DNA of 64,000 nt from Nocardia terrae. Lineage in GTDB: Bacteria > Actinomycetota > Actinomycetes > Mycobacteriales > Mycobacteriaceae. Numbering within the stretch: the stretch's first letter is position 1; the number at the start of each line of letters is the position of its first letter. Made by a program: the position numbers and the translations under genes. Shown here piece after piece: positions 25,427-36,129 of the stretch. A model generated the notes under the pieces. The model had not been told where the DNA came from, ran no database searches, and worked only from the letters and a program-made list of their open reading frames with translations. Where the stretch lies: assembly GCF_009760405.1 (NCBI RefSeq), contig NZ_WRPP01000002.1, forward strand, positions 1,054,001 to 1,118,000, written 5' to 3'.

Positions 25427-25818
25427 ATGCGCTCCCGAGCCACGAAGAAGATGACCAACGCCATCAGTACCGCGATACCGACCATCTCCACCCGCATCCA
25501 TCCCGGCGCGAAATCCGGAAGGATGGCCTCGACGACATTGGCCAGAAGCAGTACCGCCGCAATCAGCCCGACGGCACGCAATGCGCCGACGCTGCCACGG
25601 CGAGCCGAGCGCAGACGCAGCGGCAGCACAATCGCGAACCCGGCGACGATCACCGCGTGCACCCACGCCTCGCGCGGCGCCTGTTGCGGCGCGACTACCG
25701 ACAGCGCGGCAAGGACACCCAATGTCGCGACGACCGCGACGATGTAGATCCGCAACAAGATCCCGATGCGATCCAATTGGATTGACGATCGCGATGCTTT
25801 CTCGACCACCTGATCCAC
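25423..25818 (-). CDS. Small four-helix membrane protein
   Basis: 131 residues from GTG 25818. Four hydrophobic segments are visible (about 23-42, 50-66, 80-98, 107-127) with a basic loop RLRSARRGS. No family recognised. A promoter TTGACT, 18 bases, TAGCGT (minus strand, 25845-25817) would put transcription start at or next to a second in-frame GTG at 25809, so a leaderless start three codons later is possible. First gene of the TetR operon. Confidence 0.6.
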   Translation of the reverse strand: MDQVVEKASRSSIQLDRIGILLRIYIVAVVATLGVLAALSVVAPQQAPREAWVHAVIVAGFAIVLPLRLRSARRGSVGALRAVGLIAAVLLLANVVEAILPDFAPGWMRVEMVGIAVLMALVIFFVARERM

Positions 25819-25820
25819 GC

Positions 25821-25840
25821 TAATGACCGTGCAGTCATTA
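25821..25840. promoter_or_regulatory. Perfect 20-bp operator-like palindrome
   Basis: taatgac-cgtgca-gtcatta, a perfect 7-6-7 inverted repeat, overlaps the -35/-10 spacer of the promoter for the membrane protein-TetR-PPOX operon. The size and place are typical of a TetR operator, so autorepression is likely. Confidence 0.7.
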
Positions 25841-26102
25841 AGTCAAGGCTCGCAACGCGATCGCCCCATCGAGCCCCGCGCAAACCGTCGATGTCCTCAC
25901 GTCGAGCTGACAGCGCACTATGGACGCGCATCCTCAACTCGACAGTTGCGGATGGTCCGCGCCGCACCAGGTTCCGGGCGCCGCGGCGCGCCGACTGGTT
26001 TGGTCGGCGGAAGAGGGGTGCATCGCCGCGGAGGGCCGCACGAGTTGATCATGGGCCTGAACGTGCACGCAGGCAGCGGAATTGGCGGAAAGCTGCCTTT
26101 CG

Positions 26103-26146
26103 GCAGCGAATTCTGCACGGATAGGCCCACTGCGCCAACCTCCGCG
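26103..26146 (+). repeat. Copy 2 of the 44-bp dispersed repeat
   Basis: Same-strand match to 22628-22671 (37 of 44 bases). Here it is preceded by a perfect hairpin gctgcc-tttc-ggcagc (26092-26107). It lies in a 390-base stretch (25841-26231) with no convincing gene. Confidence 0.6.
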
Positions 26147-26231
26147 TCACCGCCCATTGGATCAGCTAGAGGCAGCTACTGCGAGGGCTGCTGATAAGGC
26201 GGCGAGCAAACCGCATAGCGGTGTCGCATGC

Positions 26232-27446
26232 CTACGGTTGGAGGCGGATAGGGAGACGGTCGAGGCCGCGCAGGACGACGTTGGTTTGCCAGTGGGGAGT
26301 GAAGGTTTCGTCGGCGAGGCGGAGGTGGGGGAAGCGGGAGAGTAAGGCGGTGAAGGCCGTGGTGGCCTCCAGGCGGGCCAAGGGGGCGCCTACGCAGAAG
26401 TGGAGGCCGTGGCCGAAACCCAGGTGGCCGGTCGGGTCGGCGGTGAGGTCGAGGTGGTCGGGGTTGGGGTAGCGGGCGGGGTCGCGGTTGGCGGCGGAGA
26501 GGGCTACGTAGACGAGTTCGCCTGCGGGGATGTCGGTTTCGCCGATGCGTACGGCTTCGGCGGTGTAGCGGAGGGTGGCCCAGCCGACGGGGCCGTCGTA
26601 GCGGAGGAACTCCTCGACGGCGGCGGGGATGGCGGTGGGGTCGGCGAGCAGGGCGCGGTGTTGGGCGGGGTTCTGCAGTAGGCGGTACATGCCGTTGCCG
26701 ATGAGGTTCACGGTGGTCTCGTGGCCCGCCAGCAGCAGCAGGAACGACATCGACACCAGTTCGTTCTCGGTGAGGCTGTCGCCCTCGTCGACCGCGTGGA
26801 CCAGGCCCGAGAGCAGATCCTCGGCCGGGGTCGCGCGTTTGGCCGCGATCAGCCCGCGCAGGTAGCCGGTCATGGCGGCGGCCGCGGCGGGGGCGTCCTC
26901 GGGGCCGCCGCTGACACCGATGAGCACCTTGGTCCAGCCCTGGAAGTCGTCGCGATCCGCGAGCGGCACGCCCAGCAGTTCGCAGATGACGGTGGTGGGC
27001 AACGGATTCGCGAAGGCGGCCAGCAGATCGACCTGCTCGTGGCCCGCCATGTCGTCGAGCAGCGTGGCGGTGATTTCCTCGATGCGCGGGCGCATGGCGG
27101 CCACGTGCCGCGGGGTGAAGGCCCGGTTGACCAGTTTGCGCAGCCGGGTGTGATCGGGTGGATCGCTGTTGAGCATGTGCGCGTTGAGCGCACCCGCGTC
27201 CTCGAACAGCGCCTGCCCGTGTGCGCGCAGGATCTCGGCGATCCCGGCGATTCCCTTGCGCAACCTCGGATCCGTCAGCGCGGCCCGCGCCTCCGCGTAT
27301 CCGATGATCACCCAGAACGTCGCGCCCCGGGTGCCCCGGACGTGCTGTACCGGCCCGTTGCCGCGCCAGCGCCGGTAATAGGCGTGCGGATCACTGTGGA
27401 AATCGTCGCCGATCTGCTCGATGCGATCCACCGTGGTATCGGTCAT
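26232..27446 (-). CDS. Cytochrome P450
   Basis: 404 residues from ATG 27446. The haem-binding loop FGHGLHFCVGAPLARLE supplies the axial cysteine; the I-helix oxygen motif is AGHETT and the K-helix ExxR is EEFLR. It resembles soluble bacterial class I P450s that need separate ferredoxin partners, none of which is nearby. Members of this type (CYP105/107-like) hydroxylate polyketides, terpenoids and drugs. It is the nearest gene upstream of the alpha/beta-hydrolase-like gene and may or may not belong to the aminocyclitol region starting at 29513. Confidence 0.9.
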   Translation of the reverse strand: MTDTTVDRIEQIGDDFHSDPHAYYRRWRGNGPVQHVRGTRGATFWVIIGYAEARAALTDPRLRKGIAGIAEILRAHGQALFEDAGALNAHMLNSDPPDHTRLRKLVNRAFTPRHVAAMRPRIEEITATLLDDMAGHEQVDLLAAFANPLPTTVICELLGVPLADRDDFQGWTKVLIGVSGGPEDAPAAAAAMTGYLRGLIAAKRATPAEDLLSGLVHAVDEGDSLTENELVSMSFLLLLAGHETTVNLIGNGMYRLLQNPAQHRALLADPTAIPAAVEEFLRYDGPVGWATLRYTAEAVRIGETDIPAGELVYVALSAANRDPARYPNPDHLDLTADPTGHLGFGHGLHFCVGAPLARLEATTAFTALLSRFPHLRLADETFTPHWQTNVVLRGLDRLPIRLQP

Positions 27447-27640
27447 CTGGCCCTCGCTGTCCCCGCCGGAGCGAACTGCTCCACCACGCTACCGAATCCC
27501 TTGCCGCCCCGCCCTTTCCGCAGGATGCGTGCTCGCCGGAGATCTGGTGGGCCGGGTGATGCGTGTCGCATCGGCGGGGAAGGGCAGGGGGATCTGTTGT
27601 ACGGTGAGCGATCCTGAAGGTGAAGCGAGGAAGTTTCGGA

Positions 27641-28432
27641 ATGCCGTTTGCGAGCCGGGGGGCCGTCAAGATTCACTACGCGGATACCGGCGGGGTGGGC
27701 CCGGCGCTGGTGTTGGGGCACAGCTTGTTCATGGATCGGGAGATGTTCACCGCGCAGATGGACGCGCTCGCACCCGAGTACCGGGTGATCGCCATCGATT
27801 CGCGAGGGCACGGGGACAGCGAAGAGGATGAAACCCCTTTCAGCTATTGGGATCTGGCGCGTGACGCTTGGGCGGTGGTGGACGAGCTGGGGCTCGAGCG
27901 GGTCGTGGTCGGCGGGGTGGCGCACGGGGCGTTCACGGCGGTGCGGATGGCGCTGCTGGCCCAGCCGCGGGTGGCGGGGCTGATCGTGATCGGAGGCAGC
28001 GCCACCGCCATGACCCCGCAGCGGCGCAGCGGCTACCGGGAGGTGTTCGACGCGTGGATCGGCAGCCCGAACCCGGCGCCGACCATCAAGATGGTGTCCT
28101 CGCTCATGATCGGCGCCACGCCCGCCGATCAGCAGCCCTGGCGGGCGAAATGGGCCACCGGGCAACGGGATCGGGTGCGGCTGGCAGGTGAGTGCCTGGT
28201 CAACCGGGATTCGGTGCTGGACCTGCTCGGCGACATCGGCTGCCCCGCGCTGGTGGTCCGCGGGCTCGCCGACCAGGCCGTCAGCGCCGAAGAAGTCGCG
28301 CAACTGGCTGCGGCGCTGGGTGTCCCGGTGCCGGTGCACACGATCACGGGAGCGTCGATGACCCCGAACCTGACCCACCCCGACGAGGTCAACGCCCTGC
28401 TGCGCGACTTCCTCGCGGGCCTGCCGAGGTGA
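27641..28432 (+). CDS. Alpha/beta-hydrolase-fold protein lacking the nucleophilic serine
   Basis: 263 residues from ATG 27641 with GAGGAAG upstream. The overall fold fits: ADTGGVGPALVLGHSLFMDREMF, IDSRGHGDSEED and a final region with His in THPDEV. At the nucleophile elbow, where family members have GxSxG, this protein reads GVAHG (alanine at residue 94; codon gcg). Without the serine it is unlikely to be a normal esterase; it may bind a ligand or act without covalent catalysis, as some aldolase-like members do. It lies tail to tail with an XRE regulator gene. Confidence 0.75.
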   Translation: MPFASRGAVKIHYADTGGVGPALVLGHSLFMDREMFTAQMDALAPEYRVIAIDSRGHGDSEEDETPFSYWDLARDAWAVVDELGLERVVVGGVAHGAFTAVRMALLAQPRVAGLIVIGGSATAMTPQRRSGYREVFDAWIGSPNPAPTIKMVSSLMIGATPADQQPWRAKWATGQRDRVRLAGECLVNRDSVLDLLGDIGCPALVVRGLADQAVSAEEVAQLAAALGVPVPVHTITGASMTPNLTHPDEVNALLRDFLAGLPR

Positions 28433-29227
28433 TCACGGCTCCACCAACCCGATGAACAGCTGGTGCGCCGGGCCCGGCGCGGTCCCGCGATAGCGCTGCA
28501 CCCGCACGTCGAACACGGTGGCGGTGCGCGGATTCCGCAGCGTGAAGGTGGGGTCGTGGCGGCCGATGTGCACGTGCCCCTCGGTCCACAGCCGCCGGAA
28601 ATCGGCCTGTTCGCCGAGCTCTTGCAGCAGCCGGTCGATATCGCCGTCGTCGCGCACCCCCGCGGCGTAGGCGCGGAAACGCCCGACCATCAGCCGGGCC
28701 TCGCGCTCCCACTCCTCGACCACGATGCGCGCCCGCGGATCGGTGAACATCCACCGCAGCACGTGCCCGTGCCGGAACAGCCCGGGCAGCGCCTCGTCGA
28801 AGGCGCTGTTGCAGGCCACGATGTGCCAGCCATCGTCGAGGGCGGCGGCCAGATGCGGTAGCAGCGCGTCCAGGGTGGTGCGCACCGCGCTCGCGGCCGG
28901 ATCGCCGCAGCGCAGTCCACGACCGCCGCCCGCGGCCGGACGCTGCTGGGCCAGGTGATAGAGGTGAATGCGCTCGGCGACATCCAGCTCGAGCACCGCC
29001 GCCAGCGAATCCAGAATGGCCGCACCGGGATTGAGCGCCTCACCCTGCTCGATCTTGGCGATGTAGCCGAGGCTGGCGTGGGTGGCCTCGGCCAGTTGCT
29101 TACGGGTCAGTCCCGCCGGATAGCGCGTGGTGGCCCGCGCGCGGCGTTCGCGCACGAACTCGGCCAGCGTGGGCGCGCGCAGTTCCACGGCGGTCTGCGG
29201 CCCGAAGTCGGTGTCGGCCAACGGCAT
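28433..29227 (-). CDS. XRE-family regulator with MmyB-like ligand-binding domain
   Basis: 264 residues from ATG 29227; the start is uncertain because the purine-rich GGACGAGGGG directly abuts it. N-terminal helix-turn-helix (about 15-80): LTRKQLAEATHASLGYIAKIEQGEA. The C-terminal domain (about 110-264) has VACNSAFDEALPG and FTLRNP, characteristic of the MmyB-like domain that binds hydrophobic or small ligands. MmyB is an activator of methylenomycin biosynthesis. The gene is divergent from the 2-deoxy-scyllo-inosose synthase gene, so it is the prime candidate for controlling that cluster. Confidence 0.85.
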   Translation of the reverse strand: MPLADTDFGPQTAVELRAPTLAEFVRERRARATTRYPAGLTRKQLAEATHASLGYIAKIEQGEALNPGAAILDSLAAVLELDVAERIHLYHLAQQRPAAGGGRGLRCGDPAASAVRTTLDALLPHLAAALDDGWHIVACNSAFDEALPGLFRHGHVLRWMFTDPRARIVVEEWEREARLMVGRFRAYAAGVRDDGDIDRLLQELGEQADFRRLWTEGHVHIGRHDPTFTLRNPRTATVFDVRVQRYRGTAPGPAHQLFIGLVEP

Positions 29228-29315
29228 CCCCTCGTCCAAGTCAGCGTGGCACCCCAGCCTAGGTGCCCGCGCACGGTCGCGGCGGCCGGAACGACGGACC
29301 GGGGTGCCCGGCCCG

Positions 29316-29342
29316 GCCGCCACCACCGCCGGTGGTGGCGGC
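29316..29342. promoter_or_regulatory. 12-bp GC-rich hairpin in the divergent promoter region
   Basis: gccgccaccacc-gcc-ggtggtggcggc is a perfect 12-bp inverted repeat with a 3-base loop between the XRE regulator and the inosose synthase gene. If the regulator's transcript starts upstream of it, the hairpin would lie in its 5' leader. A smaller perfect repeat, ctggg-gtat-cccag (29392-29405), precedes a possible TTGCCA -35 box (29409) and GATATT -10 box (29433) for the synthase gene. Confidence 0.5.
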
Positions 29343-29512
29343 GCGAAAACCTGATTCGCACAGTGGTACTCGCCAATTCACCCGCTCATGACTGGGGTAT
29401 CCCAGCGGTTGCCAAGCCGGGCGCACGCATTCGATATTGAGCCGAGCGAGGGACGGCAAGGACGCCGGCCGGGGGAGTCGTCGGGGGATCGAAACTAGGA
29501 GCGGCACCGGAC

Positions 29513-30700
29513 ATGGTCGGTAATTCATTGTCGCGCGGCGAAACGGGGTTGCGGTCGCGCACAATAGCGATCGGGGAGAAGACCTTCCCCTACCATTTCG
29601 GCCGCGAATGCGTGACCGAGATCGGCACGGCGATAGCGCAACTCGCGCCCGACAAACTGGTATTCGTCACCGACGACGATGTCCTCGCACACTACGGTCA
29701 CGCCATCGACACCATGGCCGGAGCCATTCCCTCGGTGATCCTCTCCCACCCGTCGGGCGAGTCGATGAAGACGCTCACCTGCCTGTCCCAGCACCTGGAA
29801 ACCGCACTGCGCGCGGGCATCACCCGCCGCTCGGTGGTGGTGTCCTTCGGCGGCGGAGTCCCCGGCAACCTGGCCGGCCTGATGGCGAACCTGCTGTTCC
29901 GGGGCGTGCGCCTGGTCCATGTGCCGACCACCACCATCGCCGCCATGGACTCGGTGCTCTCGCTCAAGCAAGCCATCAACAGCGGCGTCGGCAAAAACCA
30001 CCTGGGCACCTATTACGCACCCGACGCTGTCTTCACCGACGTCGACTTCTTCACCACATTGCCCGAGCGCGAATTGCGTTCGGGCCTGTGCGAAATGGCG
30101 AAGAATTGCCTCGCGATCCAGCCGGAGGCGCTGGACGGGCTGCGCGCCATCGTCGCCGGCGGGGATCCGGCCGCACCGGATTCCCTGCTGTGGCTGCTGG
30201 ATGCCAGCATTGCCGCGAAATCCTCGGTCACCCGCGACGACACCTTCGAACGCCGCGCGGGACTGGTCCTGGAATACGGCCACACCGTCGGCCACGCCAT
30301 CGAAATCTGCGACCACCGCGCGCGCGGTGCGGCGGGGCTGCCGCACGGCACCGCGATTGCGCTGGGAATGCTGGTGGCCGCCCACATCTCGCACGCGCGG
30401 GGCTGGCTCTCCGACGACGAGGTGAGCACCCATTACGAGATCGTCACCGGCCTGGGCGTGGAACCCGCGCTGCCCGCGAGCGTGCGCGCCGAGCAGGTGC
30501 TCGCGGTCGTCGCCGACGACAACAAGAAGGGCTATCTCCCCGCTCGTCCCGATGCCGTGCCCTTCGTGCTGCTGCGCGGTCTCGGCCGCCCGGAAATGAG
30601 CGGAGACCTACCCCTGACCCCGGTGGAGGTGCGCGAGATCCGCGCCGCGCTGGACGTGATCACCCAGCCCTCGGCGTCCACGCCGATCGTGGTCGGGTAG
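29513..30700 (+). CDS. 2-deoxy-scyllo-inosose synthase
   Basis: 395 residues from ATG 29513, AGGAG upstream. A sugar-phosphate cyclase of the dehydroquinate synthase superfamily. It carries the markers of the 2-deoxy-scyllo-inosose synthase clade: FGGGVPGNLAGL, HVPTTTIAAMDSVLSLKQA, NSGVGKNHLGTYYAP, RELRSGLCEMAKN, and metal-ligand sites at E194, H257/H261 (EYGHTVGH) and H278 (PHGTA). EEVS-type C7 cyclases differ at these positions. The reaction turns glucose 6-phosphate into 2-deoxy-scyllo-inosose, the first ring of 2-deoxystreptamine. The next gene, eight bases away, encodes the matching aminotransferase. The family call is strong; activity in this organism is inferred. Confidence 0.9.
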   Translation: MVGNSLSRGETGLRSRTIAIGEKTFPYHFGRECVTEIGTAIAQLAPDKLVFVTDDDVLAHYGHAIDTMAGAIPSVILSHPSGESMKTLTCLSQHLETALRAGITRRSVVVSFGGGVPGNLAGLMANLLFRGVRLVHVPTTTIAAMDSVLSLKQAINSGVGKNHLGTYYAPDAVFTDVDFFTTLPERELRSGLCEMAKNCLAIQPEALDGLRAIVAGGDPAAPDSLLWLLDASIAAKSSVTRDDTFERRAGLVLEYGHTVGHAIEICDHRARGAAGLPHGTAIALGMLVAAHISHARGWLSDDEVSTHYEIVTGLGVEPALPASVRAEQVLAVVADDNKKGYLPARPDAVPFVLLRGLGRPEMSGDLPLTPVEVREIRAALDVITQPSASTPIVVG

Positions 30701-30707
30701 GCCCGCT

Positions 30708-31991
30708 GTGCTCGCGATCCACGGCGGCACCCCGGTGCGCGGCCCGCGGCCGTGGCCGGTCTGGCCCCAATACGACGCCCGCACCGAGACTGAACTGCTT
30801 GCCGCGCTGCGCTCCTCACGCTGGTCGGTCAGCTGGTACAGCCCGCGCGGCGAGAAGTCGCGGGAACGGCTGTTCGCCGAGGCCTTCGCCCGCTACCACG
30901 ACGCCGCCTACGGCGTGAGCGTCGACCACGGCTCCGGCGCGCTGGTCATCGCGCTCGAGGCGCTGGGCATCGGGCCCGGCGACGAGGTGATCGTGCCCGC
31001 CATGACCTGGGTCGCCCCCGCCACGGCCGTGCTGCGGGTGGGCGCGCTGCCGGTACTGGTCGACGTCGACCCCGACACCGGCTGCCTGACCGCCGAGCAC
31101 CTGCGCGCAGCCGTCTCCACCCGCACCAAGGCCGTGATCGTGGTGCATCTGGCCTGCACCACAGCCGATCTCGATGCTCTCGTCGCCGCCACCCGCAGCG
31201 CGGGACTCGCCCTGATCGAGGACTGCTCGCAATCGCACGGCGCACGCTGGGCCGGACGCACGGTGGGCACCTTCGGCGACATCGGGGTCTTCAGCCTCGG
31301 GGCCGCCAAGTCTCTTGCCGCCGGGGAAGCCGGAGCCGCCATCACCGACGACCCCGACCTCTACCAGCGAATGCTCATGCTGCGCGCGGACTCTCGCGGC
31401 TACACCCCCGAAGCGCCCGGCGTCGGCGAATACGAACTGGTCGAACACGGCACCGTGATGGGCGCGAACTACTGCATGTCCGAACTGACCGCGGCCGTGC
31501 TGCTCGAACAGCTCACCCGCCTCGACGACCAGCACACGCTGCGCGAGACGCGCGCCAAGGAACTCGAAGCCGCCCTGCCCGACATCCCCGGCCTGGCGCC
31601 CATTCCCGTCCCGGCTCCGGTCGACCGCCGCGCCATCTACGAATACGGAATCCGTTTCACCCCCGGCACTTTCGGCACCGCCACCGTCGACCAGGTCGCC
31701 GCCGCCCTCACCGCCGAACTGGGTACCAGGATCTACCCGCCGCGCGTGCCCCTGCACCGCAGCGTCCTGCTGCGCCCGCACACCAAACCCCGCTTCGCCC
31801 ACTGGTGGACCCAGGCCGCCGACCGCGCCGCCGGGCGCCCCTTCACCGGGGCCGACCACTACCGCGAGCACACCCTGCTCATGCATCACAGCGTCCTGCT
31901 CGGCGACCGCGCCGACGTCGAGGACATCCTGACCGCCCTGGACAAGGTGCGCACCCACGCGGCCACCCTCGAGACGAAAGGCAAACCATGA
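30708..31991 (+). CDS. DegT/DnrJ-type aminotransferase, 2-deoxy-scyllo-inosose aminotransferase-like
   Basis: 427 residues from GTG 30708, seven bases after the synthase stop. Sugar aminotransferase of the StsC/BtrS group: LAIHGGTPVRGPRPWPVWP, YGVSVDHGSGALVIALEALGIGPGDEV, WVAPATAVLRVGALPVLVD, LIEDCSQSHGARW and the PLP lysine K201 in FSLGAAKSLAAGEAGA. The Lys flanks differ from the usual SMQQTK sequence. Such enzymes use L-glutamine to aminate 2-deoxy-scyllo-inosose to 2-deoxy-scyllo-inosamine, and some also perform the second amination to 2-deoxystreptamine. No dehydrogenase needed for the second round is in view. Confidence 0.88.
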   Translation: MLAIHGGTPVRGPRPWPVWPQYDARTETELLAALRSSRWSVSWYSPRGEKSRERLFAEAFARYHDAAYGVSVDHGSGALVIALEALGIGPGDEVIVPAMTWVAPATAVLRVGALPVLVDVDPDTGCLTAEHLRAAVSTRTKAVIVVHLACTTADLDALVAATRSAGLALIEDCSQSHGARWAGRTVGTFGDIGVFSLGAAKSLAAGEAGAAITDDPDLYQRMLMLRADSRGYTPEAPGVGEYELVEHGTVMGANYCMSELTAAVLLEQLTRLDDQHTLRETRAKELEAALPDIPGLAPIPVPAPVDRRAIYEYGIRFTPGTFGTATVDQVAAALTAELGTRIYPPRVPLHRSVLLRPHTKPRFAHWWTQAADRAAGRPFTGADHYREHTLLMHHSVLLGDRADVEDILTALDKVRTHAATLETKGKP

Positions 31992-33193
31992 CTTCGGAAC
32001 TGATGGCCGACTGGCAGAGCCGCACCATCGACGGCATCCGCACCCGCCGCGCCGTCGAATCGGACTGGGCGGCGCTGCGGCAACGCTACGCCCGCGCCTT
32101 CGGCGGGGTGAAAACCCACGACTTCGAGGCGTGGAAGCGGCAATTCCGGCTCGAGGACATCGCGATCGTGGAGGACACCGGCGGCGCGGGCGACCCGCGG
32201 CTGGTCGGCACCGCGGCCATTCTGCGCAGCACCGTCACCGTCCCCGGCGGGGCGCAGCTCAGCGTCGCGGCCTGCGCACAGGGCATGGTCGCCACCACCC
32301 ATCAAAAGCGCGGCATCTACGCCAAGGTGCAGGCCGAGCTGATGGCGATAGCCATGGAGACGGCCGCGGACGTGTTCGCCGCCATGCCCGGTCCCGGCGG
32401 CAGCTACGCCTATGTCGGCGTGACCACCCACACCCGGCGCCTGCGCATCGACCGGGCGCGGGCGAAACTGCGTGTGTCCGAACCGGATCCGAGCACGGTG
32501 CGGGAAGCCGGCTTCGACGAATCGGTCGACGAGCTGCGCCGGATCTACGCCCGCTGGCAGCGGCTCACGCCGGGCGCCCTGGACCGCGGCGAATCCTGGT
32601 GGCCCAGCTCCATCAGCCCGCACGCGTTCGTCATCGTGCACCCCGACGGCTACGTCGTCTACGAGCTGACCGGAAACACGGTGCTGGTCAAGGACTTCTG
32701 CGCGGTCACCGTGGCAGCGCACCGCGAGCTGCTGCGCTGCCTGCTCGGGCAGGGCGAATACGCCGAGATCCTGATGGACACCGCCGTCGACGACCCGACC
32801 CCGCTGCTGCTCGAGGACTCCCGCGCCGCCGCGACCACCGGCATCGAGGCGGGCGTGTGGGGCTGGATCCTGAACCTGCCCAAAGCCGTCGCGGTCCGCG
32901 AGTTCCGCGCGGACTTCCACGGCGTCATCGAGATCGCCGACCCGTGGGGTCTGAGCTCGGGCACCTACCGGCTCGACGTCACCGGCGGCCACGGCACCTG
33001 GACCCCCGCCGGGGGCGCCGCCCCCGATCTCCGGATCGGCCCACTGGAACTCACCACCGCCTACTTCGGCGCCCACACCGTCGGCGAACTCGAACGTGCC
33101 GGCCGCGTCGAGGAACTCACCCCCGACGCCGTCGCCGCACTCGATCGCGCCCTCACCCCCGCGCGCAAACCCTTCAACACCACCCCCTTCTGA
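31988..33193 (+). CDS. Eis-like GNAT N-acetyltransferase
   Basis: 401 residues from ATG 31988, overlapping the aminotransferase stop (ATGA). Eis architecture: an N-terminal GNAT domain (IRTRRAVESDWAALRQRYARAFGG; acetyl-CoA region VATTHQKRGIYAKV), a second GNAT-like half and a C-terminal SCP2-like domain (about 290-401). As in M. tuberculosis Eis the chain ends in phenylalanine, whose terminal carboxylate is the catalytic base there. Eis acetylates many amines on aminoglycosides. Coupled to an aminocyclitol pathway it could be a biosynthetic N-acetylase or a self-protection enzyme; these cannot be told apart from sequence. Confidence 0.88.
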   Translation: MTSELMADWQSRTIDGIRTRRAVESDWAALRQRYARAFGGVKTHDFEAWKRQFRLEDIAIVEDTGGAGDPRLVGTAAILRSTVTVPGGAQLSVAACAQGMVATTHQKRGIYAKVQAELMAIAMETAADVFAAMPGPGGSYAYVGVTTHTRRLRIDRARAKLRVSEPDPSTVREAGFDESVDELRRIYARWQRLTPGALDRGESWWPSSISPHAFVIVHPDGYVVYELTGNTVLVKDFCAVTVAAHRELLRCLLGQGEYAEILMDTAVDDPTPLLLEDSRAAATTGIEAGVWGWILNLPKAVAVREFRADFHGVIEIADPWGLSSGTYRLDVTGGHGTWTPAGGAAPDLRIGPLELTTAYFGAHTVGELERAGRVEELTPDAVAALDRALTPARKPFNTTPF

Positions 33194-33209
33194 TCGCCGA
33201 GGAACCACC

Positions 33210-33395
33210 GTGACGACATCTCCTCACGTCGGGAACCAGCCCGACGCCCACCGACTTTCACTACTGGACGCCCAGGCCGCAGCCCAGGTATCTCGGCCGC
33301 GGGCCGCCGACCCCGCACCTCGAAGAGGTGTTCGGCGGGCCGCCGATCCTGCCGCCCTCGACCGCACGGCCGTAGCCGTGGCCGGAACCCGGTAG
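33210..33395 (+). CDS. Possible small ORF, or frameshifted gene, between Eis-like and P450 genes
   Basis: GTG 33210 follows GAGGAACCACC and opens a 61-codon frame. Third positions in this frame are only moderately GC-rich. The +1 frame from about 33241 to the stop at 33375 has a much stronger G/C bias at third positions and reads as a Pro/aromatic-rich peptide (TDFHYWTPRPQPRYLG, EEVFGGPP). Either a short peptide gene lies here, or an older gene was broken by a single-base shift. No family recognised. Confidence 0.35.
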   Translation: MTTSPHVGNQPDAHRLSLLDAQAAAQVSRPRAADPAPRRGVRRAADPAALDRTAVAVAGTR

Positions 33396-33404
33396 GCGGC
33401 CGCT

Positions 33405-36120
<2,716 letters not shown>

Positions 36121-36129
36121 GCGGCGGGG

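Noticed and set aside
26082..26345. Plus-strand frame at the P450 3' end
   Set aside because: Overlaps the P450 gene on the other strand and has no ribosome site or protein-like composition; explained by the repeat.
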